A stretch of DNA of 9,549 bases from an uncultured Oscillospiraceae bacterium (GTDB taxonomy: Bacteria; Bacillota; Clostridia; Oscillospirales; Acutalibacteraceae). Below are positions 5,302 through 9,549 of this stretch, piece after piece. The stretch's first letter is position 1. The number at the start of each line of letters is the position of its first letter. The translations under genes were made by a program, and so were the position numbers. The notes below the pieces were generated by a model. It ran no database searches, was not told the DNA's origin, and saw only the letters and a program-made list of their open reading frames with translations. The stretch is from assembly GCA_900550315.1 (NCBI GenBank), contig URRK01000057.1, positions 1 through 9,549 of the forward strand, given 5' to 3'.

Positions 5302-8040
5302 ATGTTAAAAATTGATAAAAACAAAACCGTTCAAGGCTTGCGCATTTGGGAACTGCCTGCCGGGCCAATAGACGAGGCAGCGCCGCTTTGCCGAAAAATT
5401 GCGGCCGACGGTGCGGTGCTTTTAAGAAACAACGGCGTTTTACCTTTTAAAAAAGGGGAGCGTGTTGCTGTTTTTGGCCGAATGCAAACCACCTACTACA
5501 AAAGCGGAACCGGCTCGGGCGGTGCGGTGAATGTAAAGCATTTGCCCTGTATTATAGAGTCTTTACGCAAGGACGGCGGAATTTTGGTAGACGAGCCGCT
5601 GGTCAAAATTTACGAGGCGTGGATTGAGCAGCACCCGTTTGATAACGGTCACGGTTGGGCCAGCGAGCCTTGCTGCCAGGTAGAAATGCCGCTGGAGGAG
5701 CCGGTTGTTTGCGCCGCGGCCGAGCGGAATAGCAGCGCGGTTGTAATTATTGGCCGCAGCTCGGGCGAGGACCATGACAACGCCGCCGAGCCGGGCAGCT
5801 ACCTTTTAACCGAAGTGGAAGAAAATATGATTCGGTTGGTTGCGGCGCACTTTAAAAAATTTGTTGTTGTTTTAAATGTTGGAAATATTATTGATTTAAA
5901 ATTTACCGAAAAATACAATGTTCCGGCCTTTTTGTACGCCTGGCAGGGCGGCATGGAGGGGGCCAACGCGCTGGCCGATATTCTTTGCGGACGCGTTTCG
6001 CCCGGCGGAAAGCTGCCGGATACGCAGGCCTTTGATATTGAGGATTACCCCTCTACCGCCAATTTTAACGACCCTGACCACTTATATTATAAAGAGGACA
6101 TTTTTGTAGGTTACCGCTATTTTGAAACCTTTGCGAAAGAAAAGGTACAGTACCCCTTTGGTTTTGGGTTAACCTACACAACCTTTAATATTCGGTACAG
6201 CGCCAAGGTGCAAAACGGTGAAATTGCCGTTACGGCAACGGTTCAAAACACCGGCAATTTTGCCGCGCGCGAGGTGGTGCAGGTTTACTACGGTGCCCCC
6301 TGTGCCAAGCTGTGCAACCCCGCTAAACAGCTGGTAGGCTTTGCAAAAACCAAAACGCTGGCCCCGGGCGAGGAGCAAACCTTAACCGTTAGCTTTAGCA
6401 TTAAAAAAATGGCTGCGTTTGATGACAGCGGCGTAACCGGCTCTAAAAACGCTTATGTATTAGAGGCGGGCAATTACCGCATTTTTGCCGGCACCGATGT
6501 ACGCAGCAGTAAAGAGGTGCTTTGCTACCGGCAGGAAAGCACGGTGGCCGTGCAGCAATTGCAGGAGGCCATGGCCCCGCAAAAAAGCTTTGATCGTTTA
6601 CAGGCACAGCCGCAGGCCGACGGTACCGTAACAGCCGTTTACATCCCGGTGCCAACCGCCGAAACCAACATGGAGCAGCGGGCGCTGGCAGACCGGCCGG
6701 AGGAGATTGCCTACACCGGAGACCGCGGCATTAAATTGGTTGATGTTGCCCTTGAAAAAGCTGAACTAAAAGATTTTATTGCCCAAATGAGCGATACCGA
6801 CCTTTGCACCCTGGTACTGGGTGAGGGCATGTGCAGCCCCAAGGTAACGCCCGGAACCGGCGCTGCCTTTGGCGGGGTTACAAACGCCCTTTTAGATTTT
6901 GGTATTCCGGTTTTGTGCGCCAGCGACGGCCCTGCCGGCCTGCGCCTGGCAACCGGCTTAAAGGCCACCTCTATTCCCATTGGCACCCTGTTGGCCGCTA
7001 CTTTTGATGAGGCCGCCATGGAGGCGCTGCACGAGTTTGTTGGCATGGAGTGCTTTGCTTATAAGGTAGATACCTTGCTTGCGCCGGGTATGAACATTCA
7101 CCGCAACCCGTTAAACGGGCGGAATTTTGAATATTATTCAGAGGATCCGCTGCTAACCGGTAAAATGGGCGCAGCTGCCAGCCGCGGCGTTGCAAAAACG
7201 GGCAGCACTACCACCATTAAGCATTTTTGCTGCAACAACCGGGAGCGCGGCCGCTGGTTTGTAGAGGCGGTTGTTTCGGCCAGGGCGCTGCGGGAAATTT
7301 ACCTAAGGGGCTTTGAAATTGCCGTGAAAGAGGGGCACGCAACCGCTATTATGACCTCTTACAACCCGGTAAACGGCTACTGGACCTCTTCTAATTACGA
7401 TTTGAATACTACTATTTTGCGCAACGAGTGGGGCTACAACGGTATTGTAATGACCGATTGGTGGGCACTTTCCAGCTGTGCGGGTGAGGCCGGCAAAAAG
7501 GGCAACCAAAAGGCAATGATCCGCGCGCAGAACGATATTTTCATGGTTTGCCCGTCGGCCGAAACGCAGCCAACCAATTTGTTTGAGGGGATGCAGGAGG
7601 GGTATATTACCCGCGGCAGTCTGCAGCGCTGCGTTGCTAATTTGCTGCGGTACATTATGCTTTCTCCAACCTTTTTGCGTTTTGTAGACGGCGGCTGCAA
7701 AAAACCGATTTTTGCAGCGGCAGACGAAAGCAAAATGCAAACGGTGGTGCATTTAAACGGGGTGCAAAGCAACACAGAATTTACCGCCACCTTTGGCGAA
7801 AAACAGCCGGCCTTGGTTAAATTAAAGCTGCAGGTAACAGGCAGCGAGCTGGCGCAAAGCCCCATAACCCTAACCATTAACGGTGAAAGCACCGTGGCTT
7901 TTTCGGTTAACGGAAACGGCGGCAAAGAGTTTTGGGTAACCCGCCTGCTAAAGCAAAAGGATTTAAAAGTGCAGGAAAACAAAGTAACCCTAACTTTTGA
8001 AAAAGCGGTTACCGTGCTGGAATTAGAGGTTAAAGTTTAA
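5302..8040 (+). CDS. Glycoside hydrolase family 3 enzyme with permuted domains, beta-glucosidase type
   Basis: A 912-residue cytosolic enzyme (no signal peptide) that likely hydrolyses terminal beta-glucosyl or similar residues with retention. The usual GH3 order is reversed: the alpha/beta sandwich domain comes first (about 20-245), then a fibronectin III-like domain (about 313-397), a linker, and the TIM-barrel domain (about 490-775). The predicted nucleophile is Asp719 in VMTDWW; the predicted acid/base is Glu156 in SSGEDHD, by alignment to SGEGYD-type motifs. Substrate-site motifs are ASDGPAG (Asp542), GRNFEYYSEDP (from Gly606), KHFCCNNRE (Lys640, His641) and MTSYNPVNG. The KHF(x2)NN pattern fits beta-glucosidase or beta-xylosidase rather than NagZ. 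Permuted GH3 enzymes are known from ruminal and gut Firmicutes. About 100 C-terminal residues (about 810-912) form an extra beta-rich module I do not recognise. It is divergent from the glycosidase-like gene and has its own promoter. Confidence 0.92.
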   Translation: MLKIDKNKTVQGLRIWELPAGPIDEAAPLCRKIAADGAVLLRNNGVLPFKKGERVAVFGRMQTTYYKSGTGSGGAVNVKHLPCIIESLRKDGGILVDEPLVKIYEAWIEQHPFDNGHGWASEPCCQVEMPLEEPVVCAAAERNSSAVVIIGRSSGEDHDNAAEPGSYLLTEVEENMIRLVAAHFKKFVVVLNVGNIIDLKFTEKYNVPAFLYAWQGGMEGANALADILCGRVSPGGKLPDTQAFDIEDYPSTANFNDPDHLYYKEDIFVGYRYFETFAKEKVQYPFGFGLTYTTFNIRYSAKVQNGEIAVTATVQNTGNFAAREVVQVYYGAPCAKLCNPAKQLVGFAKTKTLAPGEEQTLTVSFSIKKMAAFDDSGVTGSKNAYVLEAGNYRIFAGTDVRSSKEVLCYRQESTVAVQQLQEAMAPQKSFDRLQAQPQADGTVTAVYIPVPTAETNMEQRALADRPEEIAYTGDRGIKLVDVALEKAELKDFIAQMSDTDLCTLVLGEGMCSPKVTPGTGAAFGGVTNALLDFGIPVLCASDGPAGLRLATGLKATSIPIGTLLAATFDEAAMEALHEFVGMECFAYKVDTLLAPGMNIHRNPLNGRNFEYYSEDPLLTGKMGAAASRGVAKTGSTTTIKHFCCNNRERGRWFVEAVVSARALREIYLRGFEIAVKEGHATAIMTSYNPVNGYWTSSNYDLNTTILRNEWGYNGIVMTDWWALSSCAGEAGKKGNQKAMIRAQNDIFMVCPSAETQPTNLFEGMQEGYITRGSLQRCVANLLRYIMLSPTFLRFVDGGCKKPIFAAADESKMQTVVHLNGVQSNTEFTATFGEKQPALVKLKLQVTGSELAQSPITLTINGESTVAFSVNGNGGKEFWVTRLLKQKDLKVQENKVTLTFEKAVTVLELEVKV

Positions 8041-8059
8041 AGTGTTAAAATAGGTAAAA

Positions 8060-8099
8060 AAACAACAGCCGCTCGGTTTTTACCGGGCGGCTGTTGTTT
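8060..8099. terminator. Bidirectional intrinsic terminator between convergent genes
   Basis: A 17-base-pair stem with one G-U pair (8060-8076 with 8083-8099) and a 6-base loop. It lies between the GH3 stop (8040) and the livF stop (8137). On the minus strand the stem runs into seven T residues (from the A run at 8056-8062), an ideal terminator for livGF. On the plus strand the tail TTGTTTGTGGTTTT is weaker but usable. Confidence 0.88.
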
Positions 8100-8136
8100 G
8101 TGGTTTTAAAGCGGGTACACAGTGTAGATAAATCTA

Positions 8137-8847
8137 TTATTCCCCTAAATAGGCTTTTTGAATGGCTGGGTTGTGCATCAGCTCGTTAGAATTGCCGGAA
8201 AGCACAATAGAGCCGGTTTCTAACACATAGGCCCGGTTAGAAATTGAAAGGGCCTTTTTGGCATTTTGCTCTACCAGCAACACGGTAGTGCCTTTTTCGT
8301 TAATGCTTTTAATAATATCAAAAATCTCGGTAACCAGCAGGGGGGAAAGACCCATAGAGGGCTCGTCTAACAGCAAAATTTTGGGGTGAGACATTAGCGC
8401 TCGACCCATGGCCAACATTTGCTGCTCGCCGCCCGAAAGCGTGCCGGCAACCTGCTTTTTGCGCTCCTCTAAGCGGGGAAAGCTTTCGTAAACCGATTGA
8501 ATAGTTTGCTGAACTTCGGCTTTATCCTTACGGGTGTAGGCGCCCATTAGTAGGTTTTCGTAAACCGTAAGCTCCTGGAATACGCGGCGCCCCTCCGGCA
8601 CCTGGGCCATGCCTAAATGCACGGTTTTGTGGCAGGGCAGCTTGGTAATATCCTGCCCGTTGTAGGTAACGGTTCCGCCGCTGGAGGGAATAAGCCCCAT
8701 AACGCTTTGCATGGTGGTTGTTTTACCGGCGCCGTTGGCACCAATTAAGGTAACAATTTCGCCCTCGTTAACCTCAAAGCTAATGCCCTTTAAAGCGCGA
8801 ATAACGCCGTAACAAACCTCAAGATTTTTTACTTCTAATAATGCCAT
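8137..8847 (-). CDS. livF: Branched-chain amino acid ABC transporter ATP-binding protein LivF
   Basis: A 236-residue ABC ATPase that powers import with LivG on the cytosolic face of the LivH/LivM permease. Visible motifs are Walker A GANGAGKTT (36-44), Q-loop AQVPEGRRVF (Gln82), signature LSGGEQQ (137-143), Walker B LLLDEP (Asp161, Glu162) and the LivF-type VEQNAKKAL in place of the usual H-loop histidine. The length is typical. The ATG at 8847 has GGAGGG about 9 bases upstream, lying within the last codons of livG; only 5 bases separate the livG stop from this start, so translation is probably coupled. Substrate range may be leucine, isoleucine, valine or another amino acid; urea or amide systems of the same family cannot be fully excluded without the binding protein. 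Confidence 0.93.
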   Translation of the reverse strand: MALLEVKNLEVCYGVIRALKGISFEVNEGEIVTLIGANGAGKTTTMQSVMGLIPSSGGTVTYNGQDITKLPCHKTVHLGMAQVPEGRRVFQELTVYENLLMGAYTRKDKAEVQQTIQSVYESFPRLEERKKQVAGTLSGGEQQMLAMGRALMSHPKILLLDEPSMGLSPLLVTEIFDIIKSINEKGTTVLLVEQNAKKALSISNRAYVLETGSIVLSGNSNELMHNPAIQKAYLGE

Positions 8848-8852
8848 AGCTT

Positions 8853-9549
8853 TTACCCTCCAATGTAGGCTTTAATAACCTCGGGGTTGCTTAAAGCCTC
8901 TTTGGTTTCACCCTGCGTTAGCACGGTGCCAAAGTTTAAAACGGTAATTTCGTCACAAAGGCCGGAAACAAATTTCATATCGTGCTCAATCAGCAAAATA
9001 GTCATGTTGTAATTGTCCCGAATGTAGCGAATAACCTCCATAAGCTCTGCGGTTTCGTTAGGGTTCATGCCGGCGGCAGGTTCGTCTAAAAGCAGCAGCT
9101 TAGGGTTGGTAGCCAGGGCGCGGGCAATTTCAAGCTTGCGCTGTTTGCCATAGGGCAGGTTGCAGGAAAGGTTATTGCGCTCCTCCTCCAGCCCTACTAC
9201 GCGCAAAATTTCCTTAGCCTTTTGGCGCATGGCCTTTTCTACCTTAAAGTGGCGGGGCAGGCGAAACAAACTTTCAAACAGGGTGCATTTAAACTCCGGT
9301 TGATTGTGCAGCCCTACCATTACGTTGCGAATAACGCTCATGTTGTTAAACAGGCGAATGTTTTGAAAGGTACGGGCAATGCCCTTGTGGTTAATTTTTT
9401 CCTGGTTGCAGCCTTTTAAAGATTCGCCGCAAAGAAAGAAGTCCCCTTCGGTGGGGGTGTAAACCCCGGTCAGCAGGTTAAAAATGGTTGTTTTGCCGGC
9501 GCCATTCGGCCCAACCAGGCCGTAAAGCTGGCGCTCTTTAATTTTTAAA
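8853..9549 (-). CDS. livG: Branched-chain amino acid ABC transporter ATP-binding protein LivG (5' end beyond the right edge)
   Basis: Partial gene with 231 visible codons, in frame to the right edge (first whole codon at 9548). The family is usually about 255 residues, so roughly 20-30 are missing. Walker A GPNGAGKTT (9512-9486), Q-loop RTFQNIRLF, signature-like LPYGKQRKLEIARA, Walker B LLLLDEP and LIEHDM with the H-loop histidine are all present. The ATG at 9341 is internal, lying just after the Q-loop, and would delete Walker A; it is not the start. It partners LivF directly downstream. By the usual order livH and livM should lie upstream, outside the window. Confidence 0.94.
   Translation of the reverse strand, partial: LKIKERQLYGLVGPNGAGKTTIFNLLTGVYTPTEGDFFLCGESLKGCNQEKINHKGIARTFQNIRLFNNMSVIRNVMVGLHNQPEFKCTLFESLFRLPRHFKVEKAMRQKAKEILRVVGLEEERNNLSCNLPYGKQRKLEIARALATNPKLLLLDEPAAGMNPNETAELMEVIRYIRDNYNMTILLIEHDMKFVSGLCDEITVLNFGTVLTQGETKEALSNPEVIKAYIGG

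Noticed and set aside
7303..7752. 149-residue minus-strand open frame within the GH3 gene
   Set aside because: Antisense to the conserved TIM-barrel domain, with low-quality composition and no family features.
7434..7982. 182-residue open frame on the minus strand inside the GH3 gene
   Set aside because: It lies wholly antisense to a well-supported GH3 coding region, has no ribosome binding site and shows no recognisable domain; a shadow frame.
8853..9341. LivG starting at ATG 9341 as a short 162-residue ATPase
   Set aside because: The frame is open upstream to the window edge and encodes Walker A and the Q-loop there; 9341 is an internal methionine.

Overview
The window looks like chromosome from a low-to-middle GC Firmicute of the class Clostridia, plausibly an Oscillospirales-type gut anaerobe. 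Reasons: strong GGAGG-type ribosome binding sites, sigma-A type -35/-10 boxes, a TTG start, a membrane-anchored HtrA with a long proline-rich cytoplasmic tail, a class II aldolase of the Giardia-like type, and a domain-permuted family 3 glycosidase. The taxonomic call is an inference. No insertion sequence, phage gene, tRNA, rRNA or CRISPR array was seen.

Layout from left to right. (1) 1-915, minus: N-terminal two-thirds of an HtrA/DegP-like serine protease that runs off the left edge. (2) 1115-1855, minus: a sugar phosphate isomerase/epimerase-like TIM-barrel protein. (3) 2031-2966, minus: class II fructose-1,6-bisphosphate aldolase with its own promoter and terminator. (4) 3300-5036, minus: a 578-residue uncharacterised protein, probably a cytosolic glycoside hydrolase. 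(5) 5302-8040, plus: a cytosolic GH3 beta-glucosidase-type enzyme with permuted domain order, transcribed divergently from gene 4. (6) 8137-8847 and 8853-9549, minus: livF and most of livG, the two ATPases of a branched-chain amino acid type ABC importer. The rest of that operon should lie beyond the right edge.

How the genes work together. The most interesting part is the divergent pair 3300-8040. Two signal-less glycosidase-type proteins face away from a 265-base intergenic region that holds back-to-back promoters and two adjoining palindromes. This looks like a small regulated unit for breaking down imported oligosaccharides or glycoconjugates in the cytosol. The sugar isomerase-like protein and the aldolase are nearby on the minus strand and could feed sugars into glycolysis, but terminators and promoters separate them, so no operon is claimed. 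HtrA and the Liv transporter appear to be unrelated neighbours.

Three starts given here differ from the longest reading frame: the aldolase starts at ATG 2966 and the GH3 enzyme at ATG 5302, while the 578-residue protein uses a TTG at 5036. Each choice rests on the position of the ribosome binding site.
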